The notes beneath the pieces were generated by a model. That model worked only from the letters and a program-made list of their open reading frames with translations. It was not told where the DNA came from and ran no database searches. This document shows positions 1 through 11,900 of a stretch of 64,000 nucleotides of DNA, piece by piece (within the stretch, counting starts at the first letter, position 1; every line of letters begins with the position of its first letter). A program made the translations under genes and the position numbers. Source of the DNA: Anseranas semipalmata (taxonomy: Eukaryota; Chordata; Aves; Anseriformes; Anseranatidae); the NCBI GenBank assembly GCA_013399115.1, contig VXAA01007203.1, positions 486,657 to 550,656 of the forward strand, in the 5' to 3' direction.

Positions 1-1487
1 CTCCACACCCGCAGCTCCCAGGCACCGCCGCGAGGATAGAAATAATCACATTTCTCTAAAAATAAACGGCTCTTTCCTCCAAAAGGGATGGGAAAGACCC
101 AGAATGAGGTTTATTCACCCCAAACTGCACGTCCAGCTCCGTGCCGCCTCGCCACCCCTGTCTCTGCAGGGCCACCACCTCCCGCCCCGTCACATCGCAC
201 CCCTGCAGGTACCAGGTCCAAAATTGGGGGCAGCCCCTTCCCCACCTCGCTTTTCCCAGCGGGGCGGCTGCAGGCGAGCAGCCCAGCATCCTTCCCAGGG
301 CACCAGCACCCTCCCGGCTGCCATATATTTGTAGTTTTTAGACTTTTTTGGGATGCTCCTGCAAGCTGTTGGTGGGCAGGCAGTCGGCTCCGGTGCCTGC
401 GTGCCCCCAGCAGGTGCTGGACCGATTTTTGCCACCACCTCTGGTTTCGTGCCGCAGGGTGGGAGGTTTGCACGAGGGAGCTTCACCAGCTCGAAGCCAG
501 CAGCCGCCAGCTCCTCAAGATGGGAAAAATGGTGAAATCCAGGTGAAAAGCACCAAAACGCGGCCCGAGCAGCCCCAACTGGGACATCGCCTTTGTCAGG
601 GACACGCGGTGAAGGCGCATCCCAGCGCATGGGATCCCACCGCCGACGTGCTGGGGGTGCAATGGGGTGCTCAGCATCCTCCAGGATGTGGTCCAGGCCT
701 GGATGCGGCCCTGCTGCTCCGAGCCCTGCCACCTCGTGGCTGCTGAAGCTGCAGCACAGGATGGATGGGCTGGGGTCTCCGTGCCCCGAAGTGCCCAAGG
801 GAAACTGAGGCACGGGGCAGCCACCAGCAAACTGTCCCCATGGTCGGACCGGCTCCATCCCGCAGTGTCCCTGCCATCCACACGCACCCCCAGGCTGTAA
901 CCATTGGCCAGCGGAGATCCCCACTTGGCGACCTGGGGACGGGGACGCTGCCCTTCCCGTGTGATGATTTGCCCAGTTAAAAGCAGGGACTGTTTGGGCT
1001 CTATTAATGCAAAAAGTCTTTTTTGGGGGGTGAGGAGGAAGAAAAGCCTTTATCCCACCACATCCCAAGCTGAAAATTGGGGGCTGTTTATTTTACCAGC
1101 TCCAACATCTGGGGAGTTTGGATGCTTTTTGTCCCCTTGCCCATCTTTTTCCTATCAAAGCAAAACTGAGGCAGGGGGAGATGGAGGCTTCGTCCCCCCT
1201 GGGGGGGGCACGGCTGTAGGCAGTGAAAGCCCTTGTCCCCCTGGGCACCGGTGAGGCTGGAGAGGACAAAGCTGGGGGAAAACCCTGGCTCAGAACAAGC
1301 CAGGGAGCAGGACAGGACGGAAGCAAAGAAAACCCAGGCTGGAGAGCCTAAACGTGGGCAGGGGATAACGCGACCCCCCAGATATGAGCCTGGGGGGGGC
1401 AATGCACAAGGATGTGGGATGGAGGTGATGTACATACAGGTGGGGAAGAAGGCAAGAAGGGCAGCTGATGCTTTAGTAACCCAGTGG

Positions 1488-1506
1488 AAAAAAAAAAAAA
1501 AAAAAA
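1488..1506 (+). repeat. A(19) homopolymer
   Basis: A run of nineteen A residues with no recognisable retroposon beside it. Confidence 0.9.
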
Positions 1507-3511
1507 CTTTTTGTGGGGTGATTTTGACCATGTTTGCTTGGTTTCCCAGCAAGCAAGAAATAAAAACATCACTCTTCCAGCTTGGAAAACATCATGAGCG
1601 AAATCATGCATTTGCCCCTCTACCTTTCACTCTTAAAAAGGGGAAAAATGTCCCCAAAAATTGAAAGCAGATTTTGCAACACCGCTGTGACCCCAAATGC
1701 AGTATCAGCGGGATGCTAGGACCCCATGGGTGCCACCTCTCCGCTACTGTGCCACCATCTCCCTGGAGCATCCTCGGGGCACCCACAGCACCCGGGATGC
1801 CGGGCTCCCTTCCCGCAGCAGCCGCCTGGCCCCGAGCTGCGTTAGCAGCAGGCGCCCACGGTGGACAGGAGCCATGAAGGGATTAGGAACGGGCCGGGCT
1901 CCAAGCGGGGCCGTCGCTCGCCCCCGGGTATTTTTAGCGGCGTGGCCGGGTACAGTGGCACGGCCGGGGGAGCGCGGCCGGGCCCCACGGCATGTCCCTG
2001 TCCCCTTCCCTCCCCGCCACGCCGAGCCGGTCATCTAAGTTTACTCGCAGGCGGTCGAGTGACATAACCAGGTTGGAGGCCATGGGATGGCAGTGGGATG
2101 GCGTCACCCTTCACTTTTAGAGCGGGCAGCTCGTGTGCCCCTTTAACCCTTTGAGCGGGGATGGATGCCTGGGTCCCGCATGGGTGCTGCCTCAGTTTCC
2201 CCAACTGGCTGCTGGGGGCTGACTGGGTGCAGCACGGGGGTCAGGGTGCTGGTGGCCCTGGGTGACCAGCGTGGGGACATCGAGGTGTGCGTTCGCCACA
2301 TGGCAAGGGAGGGTGTCCACCCTGTCACACCACAGGGCTGGTGGCACCGTCTCGGCGACTGTCCCCTCACTGCCGCAGCATGAATCTGACCCCTGGGAAG
2401 GATCAGGAATCATATCGGAGTGGAGGGGGGCAAAATTGTACAAAGCTGTGCCCCCGGTGGGACACGTTACAGGGTGGGGGGAGAGGAAGGCTGGGGACAG
2501 CCACCCTGATGACGGGCAGAAAAGTGAGCCCGAGGGTGATGCTACCCCGGCACCTGCTTCCCCGGCAGGGGACCAAGAGCTGTGCCAGCAGCCCTGGCCC
2601 ACACAGGAGGGTTTTCCAGGAAATGTTTACGGTGCCCTCCAGAAACACTGCCCTGTCCCCCCCCCCCCCCNGCTGTCCCACAGGACACGTCCTCACTGGG
2701 GACAGCCGGGGGTTCGTGCAATGCTTTCCCACCAAAGCAGCATCCCTGGCTTCACAGGGAGGAACCCACCCCGTGCCCATCACTGAGGTGTCAGGGCTGC
2801 TGCGGTGGGGATGCCGCGTCCACCGGGGCTCAGCGACACCTCTCCAGGGGCTGCGTTTATCCCTGCTCAGAAATTAATCACCCCGAAGCCGTGCTTTAAC
2901 AACAGCCGGCAATAAATTACGATACTCCCCAGGAAGGGAGCAGCGGTGCTGGTGGGCAGCAGAGCCGCGGCTCCCAGTGAGCGGAGTCATTTCCTCGCTT
3001 AATTATTTCAGCGCGAGCCTTAATCCTCATTAGCCTGTTGGATACGGAGCTGCAGCCTTGTGCCCCTGGGCTGGGGACAGGGGAGCTGCCAAAGCTCCTG
3101 GCCACCGTCACCCTGCACTGGCCACTATCGCCCCGCACCAGCCATCCCTGGGGACTTTGCCATCTCCTCCAGGGTGATTTTTGGCGAATTTAGGTTTTTG
3201 ACTCAACACAGTCAGGAAACCATCACCGGGCACCACGTGAAGAAATGCCCTTTTTGGGAAAAGGGGAAAAGTTATAAAACACCATTCCCTGGCCAAAGCC
3301 CCTGCTGGTGGCAGGGGTGTAACTTAAAACCGAATGCTGGGAGATTTGGGTTTGGGGAGCAGCACGGACCCTCTGCCAGGATTTTGCAGCATCCCCAGGG
3401 GAGCAACGTGGGAGATTTGCGCCCATTTCCCACCGGCCACAAGACTCTGGTGGAGCCGTATGGCTGAGAGACGAGCAAAGCTCCGAGCAGGCTTTTCCAG
3501 GCAGAAACTCC

Positions 3512-3583
3512 TTTATTTAAATATCAAAACGCACAGGTTAATAAAAGACATTTAGTAACAACGGGGACGACGACATCTTTATT
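3512..3583 (-). terminator. Pair of minus-strand poly(A) signals
   Basis: AATAAA occurs on the minus strand at 3583-3578 and again at 3517-3512. The first is followed by a GT-rich stretch (GATGTCGTCGTC), as expected downstream of a cleavage site. This may be a distal end of the ZC3H3 3' UTR or the end of a noncoding transcript. No coding exon was found just upstream of it. Confidence 0.35.
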
Positions 3584-5689
3584 AAAAACAGCTCAGGGCG
3601 AGGAGCTCTGTACACACGCTCGGGCGGGCAGAGCACAGCCCGCCGCACCGGGGGGGGGGCAGGATGCTGGGGACACGGCCACCCCCAGCTCGCCTCCACA
3701 TGGCACTAAGCCCCCCGGCTGCCCATTCACGCGGCTGTTCTGCAGTTTTGGGGTGTATCCAGACTCGGTCGCGTTTTCCCACAGAGGCGGTCACGCGAAA
3801 CCCCGAATCGGTGTGGGAGGCAGAGCGGGGGGCGGCACAAGGGCCCCCCACCCCGATTTCTCTGCCCTACAGGCAGCTTCCTTAAACAGGAGCCCAGGGA
3901 GGTGGCAGGCATTAATGACACAGTGCCTTTGGTGGCCTGCCATGCCCCGAGCCACCCGAGCCATGCACTTGGGGCAAAACACGACCCAGGGGCTCTGCCT
4001 GCCATAAACCCCAGGACCCCCCCAAGGAGCCAGGCAGGGGGGAGCATCCCAGCCTGTGGCTGGGGGTGACAACAAGCCCCCGTCCGTGGGGTGCATGCAC
4101 CCAGCTCACCCAGGATGTGAAACCCCCGGGGGCCGCGCTGCTTGGCCATGGTGGGGGGGGAAACGCAGCCGTCAGCTTCACCGGAGCCTTGGTGCAGCTG
4201 AGCCCACTGCGGTGCAGTGCCTTCGTAACCCACCCCAAGGCCAAGCGCACCTGGGTGCCTGCTCCCCGGGGACGCCGAGCATCCCCGCTCAGCCCCGGCA
4301 CTCACCCATGCGCCTGCCGAAGCTGGCTCCGGGTTGGAAATGCCAAGGTGTGTGTGGGGGGGGGTTCATGGGTGTAACGACAGCGGCCGAGCTGTGCCAG
4401 CGGCGGGGTGAAGGAAGCCGTGCACGTCGGGAGTGAGCGAAATGTGTTTGCAGCGCAAATATTGGCACGTGCATGCAGAGCCAGGGAAGCGTCCCCGTGG
4501 GGTGCATGGCCCTGCCTTGTGTAACGCCGCTGCCTTTTCTCCCGCAGGGCTCTTAAAACGCGTTTGCCCTAAGGTGCTGCTATTTAGGGACAGCAGATGG
4601 GTAAATCCTGCCTCTCGGCACAAGGGGTGCACCGTCCTCAGAATCACATCTGAGTAGGGGAGCAGCATCCAGCACCCCAAAACCACCCTGGAAATTGAAT
4701 CCATGGATGCAAAAAAGCACAGCACCAGCAGCTCTCCGAAAGCTGCAGGGCCAGCAGTAAGCGGCTCAGCACGGGGCTCCCCACATGCCATTAAATCACC
4801 GAGATAAAGGCACAAAGCGGGGAAATAAAACCAGCCCGGCCAACGGGGTGTGCACTAACAACACCTGTCCCACCGCGCAGCGTGGAAACGCCGATGGCAG
4901 CAGATTGCAATCGGACCCACGGTCAATCTTTTATCAGCTTGTTGCTCCGCGGCGGAGGGAAGAGGTGGGCCAGGAGGAGCTGAGATTTGCACAACTCATC
5001 ACACGGATCGTGGCCGGTGCAGAGGAGCAGCAAGGGCCACGATGAACAGAGCCTCCAGGAGATACGATGGGTGAGAGCTATCTTTAGGGTGATGCAGAAA
5101 GGGCACCGAGGCTGCTGCTGTGAGATACTAGATTAATAATGCAGCAGAAACAACAGCTGAACATTTAGGATGTGCCCACGACACGCAGAGCAGTTGCACT
5201 ACCAGGGTTATTTCCTACCAGCCTGGAGGCTGCTTTGCTCTTGTCTGGATTCCCAAAGACCCCGAAAGAGCTGGTTTGGGTCTTCCAAAAGAGCAAAACC
5301 CCGCTGGGACAGGGAGAGCCGGACATGGTGCAGGGGAATTGGCCCGCAGCGATGTCTGAGCTCAGCGCTGCTCCTGGCACCCGCTGCCGCTAGCGCTCAG
5401 CCTGGCATGTGGCTGCGCTCCAAGCAATCGCCTCCTAAAAAGAAGGGATGGAGCAGGATGGATGCAGGTGGGCTCTCGGCATGGAACAGCCCAGCCGTGC
5501 GGGGGCCCCACTATGTCCCACCGCGATGACTTGCAACCACCGGGCACGCTGTCCCAAATATAGCTGCAGACCTGGACACGGGCATGTGGCCAGGGATGAC
5601 CGCAGGGTGCTCGAGTCCCACATCCAAGCAGCGCTTGCGTGCTGGTTTGGCTGAACATCTCCACTCTTCAGCCTCCCTGGGAGCCTTAA

Positions 5690-5936
5690 ATAAACCAGCT
5701 TAAAAGAGAATTTATTTGCAAATTAAAACACTTGAAGAAAACCACCTCCCTGAGCAACGGGGCTGCGGGAATGGGCGATGCTCCTCCACGCCGCTGCCAG
5801 GCTCTCTGGTGAAACGATATCCCAAAACTCAACGCAAGAAGGGGGTGCCACGTCCCGGCACGGTGTCCTGAGGTAGGTGCCAAGCGATGCCTGGCTTGGT
5901 GTTTCCTGAGCTGGTCGGCTGCTGCGGGGACATCGC
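5690..5936 (-). other. ZC3H3: ZC3H3 3' UTR (proximal form)
   Basis: Sequence from the stop codon to just past the first good AATAAA on the minus strand, about 220 nt downstream. The end is inferred from the signal only. A longer form reaching the signals near 3580 is possible. Confidence 0.55.
5711..5716 (-). terminator. Poly(A) signal AATAAA for ZC3H3
   Basis: TTTATT on the plus strand reads AATAAA on the minus strand, inside an A/T-rich stretch 220 nt after the ZC3H3 stop. Cleavage would be expected near 5690-5700. Confidence 0.5.
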
Positions 5937-5968
5937 TCACAGCCGGGGCTTGATCTGCAGCCGTTTGC
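5937..5968 (-). CDS. ZC3H3: ZC3H3 last coding exon (C-terminus and stop)
   Basis: The coding part starts after the acceptor CTCCTTCCAG. Two bases complete the split Gly, then KRLQIKPRL and TGA at 5939-5937. The ending closely matches the mammalian ZC3H3 C-terminus, which also ends in IKPRL, and this short basic tail identifies the true gene end. The exon continues as 3' UTR to lower coordinates. Confidence 0.92.
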
Positions 5969-8900
5969 CTGGAAGGAGGAAAGACAAAAGGTGGCACGTG
6001 TCCCACGGTCCCCAGGCTTCGTGTTCCACCTCCGGAGGGTGGCAGCGGGGACAGGCTGCTGGTCTCACCTCTGCCACCGCCCTCCTCGACAGCGGCGTTT
6101 TCAGAGTCCCGCGAGGTCCTTTTCCACTTGGTGCCACCTGGGAGCAGAAAGGGACAAAAGGGGAGAATGTCATTGAGCTCGGCAGGAGCCTGACCTCCCC
6201 GCCTCACCATCCCTGCCCTCTCTGCCCATCTTCCCATGGGAGCTGCCATTCCTCAAAGGTGCCCAGAAACTGAGACCGCAGCTGAAGTTGGCTCCGGCGA
6301 GGGGAAGGCTTTCTGCAGCTACCGCTCCGTGCTGGGCACTGCTCCACCGCTGCCCTGCCAGCCTGTCCTCGAGGACACGTGCATCCCCCCCGCGGTGCTC
6401 AGCCTTGTTGTGCTCCCCCATGCCCCCAGCCTCTTGGTGAGGACTTGTCCCCTTCCCTGGGGACAAGGGTCTCCCTGCCAGCCCAGGGCTGATGTCCCCT
6501 TTTGTGGTGGCTGGGCTGGAGCTTGCTGGTTCCCCAAATCCCTGGTGAGCATCCTCAGCCCCCAGCAAGTGGCATGGGACGAAGGTGCTCACAGGTCCCT
6601 TCCCACTGCAGGGCACTGAATCGGCTGCAAACTCCCCAGGTTATGGGCAAAATACCAAAAAAAAAGAAAAAAAACCCTAAATCTTCGAATTGCAGCAGAA
6701 GGTGGGTGTCAAAACCTGCTCTGGGGCTGTGCTGGCGCAGAGAAGAGCAGAGCAGCAGCAAGCAAGAGGTTAACTTGCCCTTGGTGTGCTGGCCATGCAG
6801 GTGGAAGGCAGAGAGGTTTGGGGACAGCCCTGCCACCCCGGGGACTTGCACAGGGACAGGGTGACCCGGGACTTGAACGTGCCCAGAGGCACCCGGGGCA
6901 CCCGCAGGCATCCGAGCCGCTAAGCACCGATTACGAGGTAGCAGAGGGAAAACCAATACCCAAAACCTGCCCGGGGACCAGGGGCCGCACAGCTGATGGG
7001 TTTCACGACCTCGCGATGACAAGCCCGTGAAAAATCGCCCGTGGAGCAGCGGGTCCGGCGCGACGGAGCCAGGAGGGGTTTGGGGACTCGGTCTGCATGA
7101 GCCCAGCGCGATGGGAACGGCTCCCGAGCGGCTGCCGCCTGCGCCCGGGCAGGCAGAGAGTGCTGCTGCCATCTAGCCGAAGCCGGCCGGGCCCTGGCAC
7201 GCAGGGCTCGGGGTGGATGATGCTCTTCAGCAGCTGGAGAATGCAGGGATTTTGGGGGGCAAAAGCTCAGCCACCCCGAGCATCCCCTCCAGGTGCTCCG
7301 GGCGAGGACTTCTGCTTGCTAGAGCGTTGTTTCGGAGCGGGGGCGTGGGGATGGAGAAGGCGATGCTTCCTCAGGGGATTTACAGCATCAACAAGCTCAG
7401 CTTTGGTTTTAACAGGGACTTTCCGCTCTTGGTTTCCAGCTGCTGCTCTGCTCCCAGAGGGAGTCCCTGGGTGCTGGGTCCCCCCAGAACCCCATCGCCA
7501 TTTCCCACCCAGCCCCTGGAAAAACAGGTGAAGAAACCTCTTTTTGGGTGCCTGCCAGATGTGAGAAACAGCTGGAAGCAAAGGAGCAACAAGGGAGAGG
7601 AGCGGAGAAAAACAAACCATGCCTCCCCATGCCCACTATGCCTAAAAGAGGGTCCCAGATGCTCCCATAAAGCTGAAACCCCATAAAGTTCCTCTCAGAG
7701 GTGACCCTTTTGCAGGACACCCCATGGATGTTGGTGGATGGCATGAAGTCCTCCTCCATTTCCACCCCAACGCTGAAGGGACCTTTCTGCAGAGTTTCTC
7801 CTGTTTTACCTCCCTGAGGAGCACAGAGAGGTGGTTATGGGGTTCCACCTGCTGGGCCAGAACTTCCCTGCAGGGAGGCAGAAGCGTGGTGGCCACTTGA
7901 GTGAGGAGCAGACACCGAGATGAACACGGAAAGGAAAAGGGGGAGGTTTCCCAGGAAAAGGGACCCACAGGTTCCTAAGGGGTGAGGTCTACTTGGAGAA
8001 GTCCCTTCTCATTTGGGATTACTAAGGAGGAGAACATCATGGAGGAGATGGAGAGAATCCAGCCCAAACCCCATCCAGATGCTCTGGTCGCAGATTGGGG
8101 AATAAGCAGCGCACGACTGGTTCTGGTTTGGCTCCTGTTGATCTCTTTGGCCATTCAAAGCACCCTCGTTTCAGAAGTCCTGCTGCAAAACCGGTGTCCC
8201 CAGGCCACACCTAGCACCGGGAAGCCCACGAGCACAATGTCCCCTCCACGGGAGCCAGGGAAGCGTCAGGTCACGTCGGCGAGCTTTTCCTCCCTTTTAA
8301 ACTTGGGTAAACAAACTTGCTGGGAGTCTAAGGCACCGTGGCAGTGATACATAGCTTTTGAGCTAATTTATGTAAAATAAAGAGGGCTCATTTAGCACCT
8401 TTCCACCCTTAATATAACACCCATACATCAGAGGGCTGCACAGCAGCCCCGACGGACTCGGCTATTAGTCACCTGTGACGCAGCCTAATACGGCTTCGAG
8501 GCACGGCACCGCGAGCCACCCGTACCCCGCTGAGCCTCCCAGGACTCTCCCCATTCCCCAGCCTTCCCCAGCGTCCCAGCAATCCGGGCCATCAGAGCCA
8601 TCGCGGCACGGTGATCCCGTTGGGTACGGCAGCAGAGGTGCGGGGCCGCTGCCCATCAAGCACAATGGGTGAAAACCAGCATCGCCCCATGAGGACTGCA
8701 GCCCCGATCCGATGGGAACGCCAGAAATGACTCAATTCCCCCAGAGGAGCCCGAAGAAACTTCATTAGCTAATCTCCGTGCAGTGGCATGAAAGCCACGC
8801 TTTGCAATTCAAAGCAAATATTATTACAGAAGGAGAAATATAGATTTCTTTTTGGGGAGAAAAAAAAAAGCACAAACAAACAAGAAGCTCATTTTTAAAT

Positions 8901-11900
8901 CGACCGCAATTAACTTCCTGACTTCTGTGCGGGGCTGCACAGAGCTAAGCTCTGATTTTAAACGCAGTCCTCCAAAAATCGCCATGAGGGTGTAAAGACA
9001 AGGCGGGCGGTAACGAAATAAACCCCAAGCGGGTTGTGAAAGAGCAACCAAGCGCAGGCAGGGCCCGTTTCTCACCTCTGACTCTCGGGTAGAGGAGATG
9101 CTCTTATTGCTGCTCCTGGCCAGGACGGGGCAGCGGATGGGGGGACCTCGCCGAGACGTCGGCCCCGCGCCGGCAAACGAAACTACATTTTCTGCTTTTG
9201 TGCATGGTAGATTCTGCAAATGGTGTGATCAATCTTGGGTCGCATCTCGCGCGCCTTCACTCTCTCCCACCCCCTGCTTTTCAGGAGCGACACAATCCAT
9301 CTTCCAGGAACCAGGTATATAATTTCTAGTTAGCGAAAGCTGGGCTAAGAAGCCCCTTTTTCATTACGATGATTGAACTGCTTCCAAAGAGAGGTGCAGG
9401 GCTGGATCACGAGCCCTCCGCGCGGAGCCGAGCTGCTTTTGCTGAGCTTGTCAGCCTCGCCGGAGAATTAGGACTTCCAGCGCTCTTACTTCTGATGAAA
9501 ATCAACATTTATTTTGCCTAAGCCTAAGAAGGTGTCAGGCAGACGGAGAAACTTGCCACTCTTCGCCGGGAGAAGGGAGTGAAAGAAGGAAATCTAATAG
9601 AAATATATTATCAAGTCCGAGGAGTGGACACGGCAGTAAATCACACTTCAGGTGGCACCATTATATTTTTCAATAAAACCAGGCCTTCCCCCAGACGCAT
9701 CCTCGCCGAGCGGCTCCAGCTGCACCCACCAAGTTAAACAAAATTTGCTTCAACCAGATGCTGAGATAAGGGGGAGAAGGGATGGGGGAATGTAAAGGGA
9801 TTTAAAGGGACACTGCCAGTGGGGAATCCCCTTGGATGGGGGACAAAAGGAGGCGGCTTTGGTCCCTGTCCCCAAATCCCCTCCCTGCCCATTGCTGAGT
9901 GTTGAAAAATGCTTTTCTTCCCCAATTTGTGAGGCTGGGAGCCGAGGCATGGAGCCAGCTTGGTAAAAGGATAGCGGCCAGACACGTCCTGCATCTGCTG
10001 GGGACCGCACAGCCACTCTGCTTCACGGGTGGAAGATGCCCAAATGCTGAAGCGATGGGATGCAGGGAAGATAGATAGCATCGAACAAGCTCACTCTCGC
10101 TAGCAGCTTTCCAAATTCCTCCATCGAAGTATAAAAAGCTTTGCCAGAGAGAAAGCTGGTTGTTATACGGATGCCTTCCTGCTCTCAGACCAACCCTGAG
10201 CGCAATGGGACATTTGTCTCCATCTCTCCCATCCGGGGGATTTGTCCTCTCCTGCTCCCGGCCAGGCTCTGTACAGGGCACAGTGCCTGTGGCAGCACAG
10301 CTCCCACCGCCCTGAGCCTGCCTACAATTGAAAATAACCCCCCAGGAGCTCCCCTTCCTGAAAAAGAGCAGGCTAACGAGACAGCTGCAATTAGCAGAAG
10401 AGCTGCACTTTGACAGCACCCCAGTTACTCATACAGCGGGAGCAGTGGGGAGCGGAGGGGATGCTCAGAGCGCCGAGACGCATCCCAGCACCTCCCTGCT
10501 GATGCACGGCCCAGACGGAGAAATTCCTGCTCTTCTCCCCCAGATCCCACATGCATTTTTTCACCCGTCCAGGAAAAATATCCTTTATCTGCTCCCTGGC
10601 CACCTCAGGGGAGCCCAGAGGCTGAAGCTGCCTTCGAAACGGCTTTTCCTTCGCCAGCTCAAGCACTCGGCTGAGTCAGCTCCGGAGGAACTTCAGCTGA
10701 GAGAGGCCTTTTTTCATAAAGCCCAGGAACAAAAGCAGGGATAGAAAGGCCAGCAGCAAGGGCTAAGCCCCCGAATTTCCCCCAAATGATTTTTCAGATG
10801 GAAAAAAGCAGCTTGTCTGGGGGCTTTGGTGGTTTCACAGGGGGTGTCTGCAGTGCTCTCCAACTTTCTCTGCTCCTCCTCGCTTTTTTCTTTTGCATCT
10901 TTTCCTAGAAGAAAGAGCCTGTGCAGGAGGGTGCCCTCGCCTTCACGCTGATAACAAGGTTTTATCCTGAACGACAACGCCAGGGCTGCCTCCCAGCCCG
11001 CAGGAGCTGCACGGAGCGATTTCCCGTGCCGTTGTGTACAGGGAAAGCGTGCGGGAGGGAATAAATCACTGCGCTGGAGCACACATGCACACGGAGATAG
11101 TAAATACACGGACTGCAGCCACAGTGTTCAGGATGAAAGCTGCACCTCCTCGTTGGCCCCACGCTTAACCCCGCAGCCCAAGACCTGCACTAAATCCATC
11201 CAGCAAGAGGAACTTCACCAAAAGCTCCCCCTGCTGCTATTCCACCAAAAACTTCTGTCCCTCAAGACAGGGAGACTTCAAGGCTGGGATGTCAGAAGCA
11301 GCTTTGTCCAGAAAAAAACACTCCAAGGCTTTCTTCCTTCCACCAGGACATGTCTTTTCTCCTGACTCCTCCTTTTTGCAGGAAGAAACAACCAGCCGTG
11401 CGAGAGGCAGCCCAACCCGATCTGCTGTGCTGCTGTTGTCTCAAGAGGTGAAACCCTTTGCCCTTTCTCCAGCCCTGCTACATCCCATCCAGCAGAGGAG
11501 ATGCTGCTGGAGATGCACCATAAAACCCAGCCGCCCTGAACCAGCATTTTGGTGCAGAGACAAGGCTGAGTCCCCAGATCCTCCCTACCCAAAGGGGACC
11601 CCAGCAATGAAATGCAAAGCTTGCAAACCGGACACGAGCTACAGCAGTGGGAGAGGACTTTTGTCCGGTCACGGGCACAACGGTGATGCTTTATGGTCTG
11701 AGAGTAAATGGTGACTTGGCTATGATCATACCTGATGATCATACCTGTGGTGAACACCACATCTGCCCTTTACTGGCGAGCTGAAGGGGATGAGATTTCA
11801 TCGCCTCAAAGGGTTCTTCCATCTCCACTTTTCAGGTCATTAAATAATTTAGGGGGGAAGTGACACGGCTGTCAAGTGGCAGCAGCCTGAACGAGAGGGG

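Larger units (their letters stand above)
1..5689. other. Downstream flank of ZC3H3, no gene recognised
   Basis: GC-rich sequence with many chance frames on both strands but none with family resemblance. It holds a CpG-rich patch at 1880-2060, an A-run at 1488-1506, a C-run with one undetermined base at 2657-2671, a TAAT-rich segment at 2865-3025 and the paired poly(A) signals near 3550. By human gene order MAFA should lie beyond coordinate 1 on the same strand, so this may be its 5' flank (inference). No MAFA coding sequence is visible. Confidence 0.5.

Noticed and set aside
190..1068. Minus-strand frame of 292 codons near the window edge
   Set aside because: Low-complexity Pro/Gly/Ala-rich translation with no domain, in GC-rich flank. 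It does not resemble MAFA.
4120..4160. ACCATGG start context followed by a GTGAGC donor on the minus strand
   Set aside because: Only about 13 codons, no acceptor or partner exon found and no known protein match.
5686..6249. Single long frame of 187 codons over the last ZC3H3 exons
   Set aside because: It reads the penultimate exon in frame but runs through the intron and misses the conserved KPRL end, which needs splicing.
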